Part shown: in pieces, positions 36,738 through 45,383 of the stretch | Numbering within the stretch: position 1 is the stretch's first letter | Layout of the letters: each line of letters opens with the position of its first letter | NCBI GenBank assembly: GCA_025057975.1 | Contig: JANWUV010000019.1 | Span: 1 to 60,096 of the forward strand | Source of the DNA: Chloracidobacterium sp. | Lineage (GTDB): Bacteria > Acidobacteriota > Blastocatellia > Chloracidobacteriales > Chloracidobacteriaceae | Length of the DNA: 60,096 bases | Direction: 5' to 3' | Notes under the pieces: model-generated | What the model saw: the letters and a program-made list of their open reading frames with translations, nothing else | Database searches by the model: none | Told to the model about the DNA's origin: nothing | Program-made: the position numbers and the translations under genes

Positions 36738-38288
36738 CTACCGCACGTTACCCATCAGCCGCCGGATAAACGGTGTGAGGACAAACGCAACCACGGCGAC
36801 GGCAATCCCGGTCGCCGCTACTTGGTAAAACAACGCGCCGACGGACTCCGGCCGGTTTTCATCAAAGTGGCCGGCGATGAGACCGCCGATGTAGTTGCCG
36901 AAGGTCGGTCCTAGAAACCAAATCCCCATGACCAAACCGCTTAGGCGTTCCGGGGCAAGCTTCGTCATCGTACTCAACCCGACCGGACTCAAGCACAACT
37001 CACCCAACGTATGAATCAGATAAACGGCCACCAGCCACCACGGGCTCAACCGGCCGCCGCCCAGAAAAGCGACACCCACGGCTGCGACAATGAAACCGAC
37101 GGCAACCAGCAAAATACCGACCGAGAATTTCAGTGGGCTGGATGGCTGCCGTTCGCCCCACTGCACCCACATCCACGCAAATACCGGCGCGAGGAAAATG
37201 ATGAACAGGGCGTTGAGCGACTGGAAATAGCTCGAAGGAAACTCGAAGCCGAAGATGCGGCAGTCGGTCAGGCGGTCGGCGTAGAGGTTCAGGCTTGATC
37301 CCGCCTGCTCAAACAGCGCCCAGAAGACAATCGAGGCAAGGAAGAAATACACAATCGCCAGCATGCGCTTGAGTTCCTCTTCGGCTAACGTCCGCAGGAA
37401 CGAGAACCAGACCAACGCGATAATGCCGGCGAACACCAGTGCAATGTAGGCGTAGCCGGCCTTGTTGCCCAGCTTGCCGACGACCACGCCGTGGAGTTGC
37501 TGGAGCCCGGCAACTACGGCGAACAAAGCCGCCGCTACGCCGAGGTAGGACAAAAGCCCCTGCCAGACCGGCGTCGTCGCCCCGTCTTCACGCTGGGGAC
37601 GCTCGCCGACGCCTTCGAGGTACTTGAAGCCGACGATGAACTGTACCAGTCCCAGCGTCATGCCGACGCCGGCCGCCGCAAACCCCCAGTGCCAACTGGC
37701 GCTCGGCTGAAAGCCCCAGCGGGCAATAGTCGCCTTCCAGACCTCCGACTGTGCTAGAAAGCCGCACACCAGCGGCGCAATGAACGCCCCAATGTTGATG
37801 CCCATGTAAAAAATCGAGAAACCGGCGTCGCGGCGGCGGTCTTCAGGCGTGTAGAGACGACCGACGATGGCGCTGATGTTGGGCTTGAGCAAACCCGTAC
37901 CAAGGACAATCAGTACCAGCCCGGTGTAGAACGCGGCTTCCGACTCGAAAGCCATCGTAAAGTGGCCGGCGGCGATGACGATCCCGCCGATAAACACGGC
38001 GGCCTTAAGGCCCAGCAGTCGGTCAGCCGCCCAACCGCCCGGCATTGCCAGCAGATAGACAGCCGATGTGTATGTGCCATAGATCAGCGCTGCGCGCGCG
38101 TTGCTGTACCCCAGCCCGCCGCTTTCGGGCTTGGCGGTCATGTACAGCATCAGCAAGGCGCGCATGCCGTAGTAGCTGAAACGCTCCCAGAGTTCGGTGA
38201 AAAACAGCGTCATCAGGCCAATTGGATGCCCGAAAAAATGCTTTTTTGACGTAGCCTCTTCCGAGGCCTCTGCAACGGCAGCCGTCAT
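36738..38288 (-). CDS. Proton-dependent oligopeptide transporter (POT/PTR2 family, MFS)
   Basis: A 516-residue membrane protein from ATG 38288 (MTAAVAEASEEATSKKHFFGHPIGLMTLFFTELWERFSYYGMRALLMLYM). ELWERFSYYGMRALL is the POT family ExxERxxYYG signature used in proton coupling. GGWAADRLLGLKAAVFIGG and the FYMGINIGAFIAPLVCGFL motif are the other PTR2 signatures. About 14 hydrophobic segments are present. It imports di- or tripeptides, which would fit an organism with several exported proteases. It is divergent from the Dpt-like operon, with 295 bases between the starts. Confidence 0.94.
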   Translation of the reverse strand: MTAAVAEASEEATSKKHFFGHPIGLMTLFFTELWERFSYYGMRALLMLYMTAKPESGGLGYSNARAALIYGTYTSAVYLLAMPGGWAADRLLGLKAAVFIGGIVIAAGHFTMAFESEAAFYTGLVLIVLGTGLLKPNISAIVGRLYTPEDRRRDAGFSIFYMGINIGAFIAPLVCGFLAQSEVWKATIARWGFQPSASWHWGFAAAGVGMTLGLVQFIVGFKYLEGVGERPQREDGATTPVWQGLLSYLGVAAALFAVVAGLQQLHGVVVGKLGNKAGYAYIALVFAGIIALVWFSFLRTLAEEELKRMLAIVYFFLASIVFWALFEQAGSSLNLYADRLTDCRIFGFEFPSSYFQSLNALFIIFLAPVFAWMWVQWGERQPSSPLKFSVGILLVAVGFIVAAVGVAFLGGGRLSPWWLVAVYLIHTLGELCLSPVGLSTMTKLAPERLSGLVMGIWFLGPTFGNYIGGLIAGHFDENRPESVGALFYQVAATGIAVAVVAFVLTPFIRRLMGNVR

Positions 38289-38421
38289 GGTGTGAGCTTC
38301 CTTGAGCTGGAATCTGGAAATAGATTTGGCCGCGCACAATAACGCATTCAAACCCTGCGATACACCGTAAAAGTTTGCCCGGCGTCTCAGGCGCGGCGGC
38401 TATCTGTGCTGATTACGCAGA

Positions 38422-38449
38422 AGTGGCTTCCGTGAAGATTGAAGCCACT
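38422..38449. repeat. Inverted repeat upstream of the Dpt-like operon
   Basis: A perfect 9-base inverted repeat (AGTGGCTTC at 38422-38430 and GAAGCCACT at 38441-38449, 10-base loop) lies in the divergent spacer, 134 bases before the first ATG of the three-gene operon. A TACTAT at 38517 could be a -10 element but has no good -35. The repeat could be an operator or a 5' leader hairpin. Confidence 0.45.
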
Positions 38450-38583
38450 CGCAGCAAGCTCCCGGATGAAAAACCCTGTGTTTCAAGACGCGACGGCTGG
38501 AAAGCAAGCTGTGTTGTACTATTATCACGCTCCCTGCCGCCTGTGCTCAGGCGCAAATCCCGGCTTTGAGACAAAATCGTCCC

Positions 38584-40335
38584 ATGGCCGAAGCCAGTTA
38601 TAAGGCGCGTCTGCGCGACCTGTTTGGCAAAGATTGGTGCGACGCTGTTCTCACAGGCGATTACTTTCCTGTTTTGCCGTGTTCAATTCAGGACGTAGAC
38701 CTTACAGCCGTCCTGCCGACGCTGTTTTATCTTTTCCGCTTTGGACGGCGGCGCGGACAAGGACGCTTCGCCGAGGTTTTCGGCGAACGTGCAACTGTCG
38801 AACACGTCGCCGCACGACTGGCGACGAGCCGGTACTGTCAGGGGTTTGACGACGCACCGACGCAGACCATCCTTGGCGATCTGCTGTTGGGATTTTGCCT
38901 CGAAAACAGAGACCGCTCGGAGCGAAAGGATGAACCCATTCAGCGCGCCCTGCCGGTTCATTACTTCGCAAGCCGGCTTGATTTGCCGCCCGACAGTAGC
39001 GACCTGCGGTATGTGCCGGAAATGCTTGTGGCGCTTCTCGCCGACCAACCAGGGCCGGTTGTTGAGCCAACCCCTGATGGCCTCGCCACGCCGTTCCCCG
39101 TCGGTGCGCGGTTTCGTGAGAACCTGCTGCTGAAGCCGTTCGTCACCGGCGTGACCGTCCATGGCCTGGCTGGCGACCTGACGGCCGACCGTTTTGACGA
39201 GACGACGCCCGTCACGCTTCAGGAATGGCTGATGATTCGGCTAGCCGACCTACTAGAACGAGCCCCCAAATCCATGGTGGGCAGGTTTGCTCCCATTGTG
39301 AATCGGCGGCCGTTGGCGGCGCGTGCAGCGCGGGTCTTTCGCACCGACCTAGAGACGTTTATGAGCGCCTACGGCGAAACGATGCCGCGCGGCGTCCTAC
39401 TCAACCTGCTGGAATCCGCCCTTGCAATCGGGATGACGACACTTCTGACGAGCACAGCGCAGCTCATACTTGACTGGGCGGAAACCGGAAGCGTACCCAC
39501 TGACCAACACCCCATGCCGCTGTTTCTGGACGCTTCAAACGGGCGCGACCAAGAACTGCGCGCCGCCTCGAAAAAGGTTATGGATGAGGCCGTCAAGCAA
39601 ATGGCGAACATCCCGGCCGTGCTGATGACGTTGCGCCTGCTGGATTACGAAGCGCGCTGCGACGCGGAGCTTGGTCCGCAACTGCCGCCGGATGCGCCCG
39701 ATGCGCACGAACGCATCAACTTGCTGGGCGATGTGTGGTTCGAGCGGCGCGTGGGCGCAGGGCGCATCCTTGATGAACTAGGACGAAAGGCGTTGCGCCT
39801 CGCCGAGGTATGGGCTGATGATGCGCCGATGTTGGCGAAAAAACTCCGCGCGCCGATGTCGCCGCATGCGCGTGTCCGCGTGTTAGCGGAAACATTGGTG
39901 GAACTGCGTGGGACGAAGCAGGCTAACAAGTGGTTTGCGCTGTTCGATTCCTGCCTACTGTGTGATCATCCGCGCGGCCTGGCCGTCAAGCGCGCTGCGG
40001 CAGCCGGGGGACGCCAGCCGCCCCGCCTCACATTGCTGACGGACGATGTTCTGGACTACTTGGCGCACCTTTGGTGCGCCCATGCCGCACGCCGTCGCCT
40101 GCCAGCGACCTTCAACCACTTTCTCAACATGACGCGCGAACGCTACGGGTTTTATACGGTGACATCGCCCAGCGCGGTGAGGCTGCCGGGCAAGTTGCTC
40201 AATCAAAACCAACAGCACCTTGAAATGCGACTGCGCGACCTTGGGCTGCTGGCGAGCGTCAGCGACGCCGAAGCCATGAAGCGTCTTCAAGCGCGCTTTG
40301 TGGTTGCGCCATTGACGACAGGTGGTACTGCATGA
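38584..40335 (+). CDS. First gene of Dpt-like operon, DptG-type candidate of unknown fold
   Basis: A 583-residue protein from ATG 38584 (MAEASYKARLRDLFGKDWCDAVLTGDYFPVLPCSIQDV); a TTG at 38566 is an alternative. I see no membrane segment or nucleotide-binding motif. The sequence is mostly helical, with a C-x2-C pair (FDSCLLCDHPRG, Cys457 and Cys460). The C-terminal region (DYLAHLWCAHAARRRLPATFNHFLNMTRERYGFYTV...LRDLGLLASVSDAEAMKRLQARFVV) reads like a winged-helix end. Its position directly before a DptH-type HerA ATPase and a DptF-type ATPase suggests the DptG role. The assignment rests mainly on context, and the protein is longer than I recall for classical DptG. It overlaps the next gene by ATGA. 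Confidence 0.7.
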   Translation: MAEASYKARLRDLFGKDWCDAVLTGDYFPVLPCSIQDVDLTAVLPTLFYLFRFGRRRGQGRFAEVFGERATVEHVAARLATSRYCQGFDDAPTQTILGDLLLGFCLENRDRSERKDEPIQRALPVHYFASRLDLPPDSSDLRYVPEMLVALLADQPGPVVEPTPDGLATPFPVGARFRENLLLKPFVTGVTVHGLAGDLTADRFDETTPVTLQEWLMIRLADLLERAPKSMVGRFAPIVNRRPLAARAARVFRTDLETFMSAYGETMPRGVLLNLLESALAIGMTTLLTSTAQLILDWAETGSVPTDQHPMPLFLDASNGRDQELRAASKKVMDEAVKQMANIPAVLMTLRLLDYEARCDAELGPQLPPDAPDAHERINLLGDVWFERRVGAGRILDELGRKALRLAEVWADDAPMLAKKLRAPMSPHARVRVLAETLVELRGTKQANKWFALFDSCLLCDHPRGLAVKRAAAAGGRQPPRLTLLTDDVLDYLAHLWCAHAARRRLPATFNHFLNMTRERYGFYTVTSPSAVRLPGKLLNQNQQHLEMRLRDLGLLASVSDAEAMKRLQARFVVAPLTTGGTA

Positions 40336-43300
40336 CGCAAAAACCCCTAACCCCTATCCACGACTGGACGGAAGCGCATGCTCGACACCTCGCCGAGGCG
40401 TTCAAGAAAATGATGAGAAAGGCGAAGCCGGGCAAGGTGTACTTCCTCCGCAACCCATCGCCGGATGTGCTTTACCGCCTGCCGAACGATGATCTTTTTT
40501 GCGAGGCGCTGGAGGGAGAAGGCTGGCAGGTTTTTCGCGTCGCCGACCAGTATGACCTACGGGCGCGCGCCATCACCTCCGACCACGCCGTAGCGATTCG
40601 AGAGACCAAACAGCAGGCAGTCCTCTTTCTGGTGGACACCCAAAAGGCCGGCCCCGGCATGGACGGCATCTACAGCGCCGGTACGGAACTAAGTGAAAAA
40701 GAACTCATAGACAGGGCCTGCAAGCACGCCTTTGAGGCCATCCCTGAAACATTCCATCCTAGCCTCAAGCGCGTCTTGGCGTTGGCCAAAAAGCGCGATT
40801 CACAGCGTCCTGGCTGGTTTCAGTTTGATTTCTTGGCGCGCGTTGTCGGTCATCCCGAACAGTGGCCCGAATACCTGTGGCTGCTTGGCTTGTGGCCTTG
40901 CGCCGCTTCGCGCTTGCAAAACATCAAGCGCAAGGCTGATGAAGAAAATCTTCTGAAGGAAGCGGCGACTATGGCGGACGCCCTGCTTGGCGTTGGCGGC
41001 GAGCGTTTGACGCCTGAAGCGCGTATGGCGCAAGTCGGCGTTCGCGCGCCATCACCGGAAGGTTTGGACGCCCTGCGGGCCTTTCTTGAAGAACAACGAG
41101 GACAGTCAACCGACGAGGCGCTGCGGCGACTACGCGACCGTCCCGATTTGTGGCTCGGGCCGCTCCACCTTGAACCGCCGGACGATCGTTTGGACAGGAT
41201 TGAGCTGGTTGGTTGGCGTAGTGTACGCGGCGCACAGCCGCTTAAGTGGTCAGGTTTGCATCTCGACCCGGCGGATCAAACGCTGCTGTGGGTAGTTGAT
41301 CCTGACGCCGACGACGCCCCGCCGCTGACAGTCAAATGGCGTGTCCTACCGGAAACGCTCAAGCCGCAAAGCGTTCAGTACCGCGTGGCCGTCGTGAGCG
41401 ATCTAGACGAAACGCTGGCCGAGCGCGAAGTGACGCATACCGGCAAGGCTGAGGAAAAGACCGCCTTCACGGCCGACGACTTGGCGCTGAACGGCTCGGT
41501 ATGGGTGCGGGCTAAAGTCGTGGTGGAGGCCGAAGGTCAGCGGGCGGAAAGCGAGTCGTTTGTCATCCGTTCCGGCCGTGTGGAAGTCGCCGCCGTGCAG
41601 CGTGCAGTTGGAAGGCGCGTCCGTACGTTGAGCGAAGGACTGATTGAACTCGACGAACCAGCCGCCGTCGCTGAGGCGCTCAAAAACGACCTCACCGAGG
41701 AAGGAATGACAGGGTGGGCGACGCTAATTGTTAGCCGCAACCGCCGGTTGAGCATCAGCGCGCCGGCGCTGCTCCGTGAAGTCGCTAGATTGTGGTCAAA
41801 CCACCACGGGAAAAAGATTGGACGGTGGCGGTTGATGATACGCGCCTCCGGACGGTGGGCGCGCGACATCGAATTTGTCCCCTACTCCCCCATCGTTGGG
41901 ACGCCTATGCGCGCTTGGCATCGAGTCTGCAGCGCCAGCGGACGCTTGGCGGAGTACGTCCGCCGCGTCGGGCTTTACGGGCTGTGTTACGCCGAAGGGG
42001 CGCCCTCGACTCAAATCATCGGCGAGTATCTCGACGCTTGGGGCGAGTTGCTGGAAGCCGTCGCCGCCCAAAAGGCATTCAACGGGCCGCCGCTGCCACT
42101 GGTTGGCACGATTGAGGTTTATACGTCGAACAACCAAACCGTCGGTCTGATCGTCTCCCCGTTGCATCCGTTGCGTCTGGCATGGCTCACGGCGTATGAC
42201 GCGCTGCTCTTTCACGCCCGATGGACGGAAGGCGCTCCCGCTGAAGCCATCCGCCGGGAATTCCATGTTCTGGACGGCGCTTGGTTTCCGGCTTGGCTGC
42301 CCGGCGTCGACAACACGCCGGCTTTTGTTTTCGCTGAGACGCTTAGCTTGCATGCCGTCGCCATGACGCGCGCTAACGCAACTGAGCCGAAAGCCGACTG
42401 TCTATTGCTGGCGCGCGCGTTGGAAAACCAAGAACGCCCCGATGACGCTGTACCGCCGGAAACGGTTGATCGGCGCATCATCGAGCGATTGGGGGCGGAA
42501 ATCAAAGCCTACGCTGACGGACACCCATACCAACGACGCTTGCACGTCCACGCCCTTCGCGCCGGGGACGGAAGGACCATCACTCGCGCACTGGGTTGGG
42601 CCCAGGCGGCGCAAGAGGCGTCGCCGGCGTCGGAGACGGATGACGCTGAACCGTCGCCGGATAAAGCGGCGCTCACCTTCATGCTTGAGCTATACGCCCC
42701 GCCTGGTGGAACGAGGATTGATGGTGGTTTTCTTGACCATATCACCATCCGTCGCCGCGCCCGTGGCCGCGCCGCCATTCCAGCGGAAGACCGGTGGATA
42801 ACAGAGGTGCGGCCGGGCGTTGGAGGTCACCTGCAACCCACATTCCAGTGGGCGCAGCGGCCGGTGGCGCTGCCGGAAACGCCGGCTCATCTGGGCGTCC
42901 TATTCGACGCCTTTGCGTCGGCGGTCGCCACGGCGGTTCGCCCGCCGCTCAAAGGCGACGCCCAGCCGTTCTACGGCTTGCTTTCAGGTTTGATTCGAAC
43001 GTATCGCGCGTCACCGACGCCTACCTGGGAGGCTTTCCTACCGAACGATGAAAAAACGGCCGTCCATCCGGCCGGAGAAGTTCATACCGAGCGCCTGCGG
43101 CGACTTCAACGCGGGATCGCGGCTTGGCTGACGCTGGGGAGGCCAGGGGCATCACCGATATTGCGGGCGGCGCTGTCGCCGGAGAGCAAAGCCGAACTTG
43201 ATCGCCTGCATGCGCTGTGCGACTGGGTGGTGACGTTTGACCGCTTCGCCGGGGCGGAATACCTCGATCATCCACGGGCGCACCCAGACGCTTATGAAAC

Positions 43301-45383
43301 CTATGTCATTGACTACCTGCCGGAGCGCGACGACTTAGGCGACGCACGGATCGTTGTCTCAACCGCCCTTATGACGGAAGTCGTTGAGTTGCTGGGCGAG
43401 TTGCTCAAGCAGGTCGGCCTGCCGGAAGACGCAGCGGCAGCGCAGTTTCTGCTGGAGCGACTTAAGGCGTTGAGTCGGCGGCTGCCGATTCGATTGGCAG
43501 GCGCACGGCCGCCGGCGCAAGAGTTGCTGGCGTTGGCCTACGCCTCCGCGTCTTGCGCTGCCGCCGAAGCCGACGACCCTTGCTGGGTGTCTCTGCGGCA
43601 GGGCGTCCTCGTTCCGCTAGACGATGTCCGCGACTTACTGCCCGCGTCCAATCGGTCACAGACTAACCGGGGCCCAGAACGCCGGGCGGATTTCCTGTAC
43701 GTTTCCTTGGCTTCCGACGCGCGGTTGCAGATGCGCGTCATCGAAGTCAAGTACCGGCGTCACTTAGCCGATTTTTCGGCTGAAGAGAAAGCAAAATTGC
43801 TGACCGACATTCGCGCCCAAGTCGAAGTGACGCGAGAGCGTTTTCGCGCCCACTACCTTGATAGGTCACTTCCGAAATCATTCCGTGCATTGCATCAGGC
43901 GCGTCTTTTGCGCGTCATCAAGTCTTATGCCGACAAGTCGGTACGGCATCACCTTGAAGCGGCAGCGTATGACGCGCTCTGCGCTGAACTTGACCGTGCG
44001 TTTGCCGCTGCTGGCGACTATGAGTTTGATACGCCCGAAGGAGGCGACCGAGGTTGGGTATTTTGTCCAGCGTTTGACAAAGTGCGTCCACTAGAGCTTT
44101 CGCACGCCGGCTGGCCTGTGCCGACGTTTTGTTTCGGGCCGCACGGGACGACCTTCACCGGACGCCCACTGCACTCGCCAGCCCAGCCGCTGCACCATGA
44201 AGTCCGCCAAGCTGCAACGACTGACCTACCTGCACTAAACCGGCATGCGGCAGGAGGCTTCACAGGTGACGGCGATCCGGCGCTCGTACGGGAGCCGGCA
44301 TCCAACGCGACCGGTGGGGACTATGAGGAAGTGATGATTCCGTTGGGCTGGACGCCGGACGGCGCTCCCGTCAACTGGCGGCTGACCATTCAGGGCAATC
44401 CACACCTACTGGTGGTTGGCTTGCCCGGCATGGGCAAGACGACCTGTCTTGTCAACATTGCGCGCCGGATGTACGCGCAGGGGATTTGTCCGATTGTGTT
44501 TTCCTACGCGCCGGATTTCGACGAAAAAATGGCGGTTGGCGGCCGCGTGGACTTCATTGAAGTGGGCCGTCTAGATTTCAACCCCTTGGAAATCAACGAC
44601 CATGCAACACCGAGAGCTTATGTCCAAGTCGCTGGGATGGTTCGAGACATTTTCGCAGCGATCTACCCAGATTTGGGCGAGTTGCAGCTCAATGCGTTAC
44701 GAAAGGCGATTGTTGAGAGTTTTCGGGCGGCGGGGTGGGACGATACGACAACGGGCGGTATTCCGCCCTTCAGAAGCTTTGTTGATCTGCTGCGCCGGAC
44801 GCCACGCCCCGACGCCGGCCTGCGTAACCTGTTGGCGCGCTTGGATGAACTGGAGGACTACGGCTTTTTCGACGCCCCACTCGGCCAAGAGCCGCAAAGT
44901 CTGTGGACGCGGGAACGCCCAGTAATCGTCCCGCTGCACCGGCAACCGGTCGAGACGCTGCAAACCGGGCTGGCGACGCTGGTGCTTTACAAGCTTTACA
45001 AGGACATGTTCCGGCGTGGTCCGGCGGCGCGCATCACACACGCCGTCATTTTTGACGAAGCCCACCGCGCGCGCCGCTTGACGCTGATTCCGACAATGGC
45101 GAAAGAATGCCGCAAATTCGGCGTCTCACTGGTGCTGGCGTCGCAGGAAGCGCGCGACTTTGATCGCAGCTTGTTTTCCGCTATCGGGCGGCAGCTCGTC
45201 CTGCGCGTCAACGAAGCCGACGCACGAGCGCTGACCCAAAACGTCGCGGCGTCCAGTCGGCAACGGACGCTAGCGGACGAACTCAAGGCGTTGCCGAAGT
45301 TTCACGCACTCTACTTCGACGAGGGCGGCCAAGTCGTCCTGTGTCGCCTATTTGATGAGGCCGAGGCGGAGCGCCGCCGTTGA
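40332..45383 (+). CDS. DptH-like giant protein: PD-(D/E)xK nuclease motif plus HerA/FtsK-type ATPase
   Basis: A 1683-residue protein whose ATG overlaps the previous stop (ATGA). The first 1100 residues are of unknown fold. They include an N-terminal segment (KVYFLRNPSPDVLYRLPNDDLFCEALEGEGWQVFRVADQY...AVLFLVDTQKAGPGMDGIYSAGTELSE) and a beta-sandwich-like middle. RRADFLYVSLASDARLQMRVIEVKYRRH gives Asp1120 and Glu1138-x-Lys1140, the layout of a PD-(D/E)xK nuclease. The C-terminal ATPase has Walker A GLPGMGKTTC (Lys1369), Walker B AVIFDEAH (Asp1575-Glu1576) and a sensor-like LVLASQEARDFD, typical of HerA helicases. DptH proteins of phosphorothioation-dependent restriction have this size and ATPase. 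It probably translocates and cuts DNA. Confidence 0.85.
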   Translation: MTQKPLTPIHDWTEAHARHLAEAFKKMMRKAKPGKVYFLRNPSPDVLYRLPNDDLFCEALEGEGWQVFRVADQYDLRARAITSDHAVAIRETKQQAVLFLVDTQKAGPGMDGIYSAGTELSEKELIDRACKHAFEAIPETFHPSLKRVLALAKKRDSQRPGWFQFDFLARVVGHPEQWPEYLWLLGLWPCAASRLQNIKRKADEENLLKEAATMADALLGVGGERLTPEARMAQVGVRAPSPEGLDALRAFLEEQRGQSTDEALRRLRDRPDLWLGPLHLEPPDDRLDRIELVGWRSVRGAQPLKWSGLHLDPADQTLLWVVDPDADDAPPLTVKWRVLPETLKPQSVQYRVAVVSDLDETLAEREVTHTGKAEEKTAFTADDLALNGSVWVRAKVVVEAEGQRAESESFVIRSGRVEVAAVQRAVGRRVRTLSEGLIELDEPAAVAEALKNDLTEEGMTGWATLIVSRNRRLSISAPALLREVARLWSNHHGKKIGRWRLMIRASGRWARDIEFVPYSPIVGTPMRAWHRVCSASGRLAEYVRRVGLYGLCYAEGAPSTQIIGEYLDAWGELLEAVAAQKAFNGPPLPLVGTIEVYTSNNQTVGLIVSPLHPLRLAWLTAYDALLFHARWTEGAPAEAIRREFHVLDGAWFPAWLPGVDNTPAFVFAETLSLHAVAMTRANATEPKADCLLLARALENQERPDDAVPPETVDRRIIERLGAEIKAYADGHPYQRRLHVHALRAGDGRTITRALGWAQAAQEASPASETDDAEPSPDKAALTFMLELYAPPGGTRIDGGFLDHITIRRRARGRAAIPAEDRWITEVRPGVGGHLQPTFQWAQRPVALPETPAHLGVLFDAFASAVATAVRPPLKGDAQPFYGLLSGLIRTYRASPTPTWEAFLPNDEKTAVHPAGEVHTERLRRLQRGIAAWLTLGRPGASPILRAALSPESKAELDRLHALCDWVVTFDRFAGAEYLDHPRAHPDAYETYVIDYLPERDDLGDARIVVSTALMTEVVELLGELLKQVGLPEDAAAAQFLLERLKALSRRLPIRLAGARPPAQELLALAYASASCAAAEADDPCWVSLRQGVLVPLDDVRDLLPASNRSQTNRGPERRADFLYVSLASDARLQMRVIEVKYRRHLADFSAEEKAKLLTDIRAQVEVTRERFRAHYLDRSLPKSFRALHQARLLRVIKSYADKSVRHHLEAAAYDALCAELDRAFAAAGDYEFDTPEGGDRGWVFCPAFDKVRPLELSHAGWPVPTFCFGPHGTTFTGRPLHSPAQPLHHEVRQAATTDLPALNRHAAGGFTGDGDPALVREPASNATGGDYEEVMIPLGWTPDGAPVNWRLTIQGNPHLLVVGLPGMGKTTCLVNIARRMYAQGICPIVFSYAPDFDEKMAVGGRVDFIEVGRLDFNPLEINDHATPRAYVQVAGMVRDIFAAIYPDLGELQLNALRKAIVESFRAAGWDDTTTGGIPPFRSFVDLLRRTPRPDAGLRNLLARLDELEDYGFFDAPLGQEPQSLWTRERPVIVPLHRQPVETLQTGLATLVLYKLYKDMFRRGPAARITHAVIFDEAHRARRLTLIPTMAKECRKFGVSLVLASQEARDFDRSLFSAIGRQLVLRVNEADARALTQNVAASSRQRTLADELKALPKFHALYFDEGGQVVLCRLFDEAEAERRR

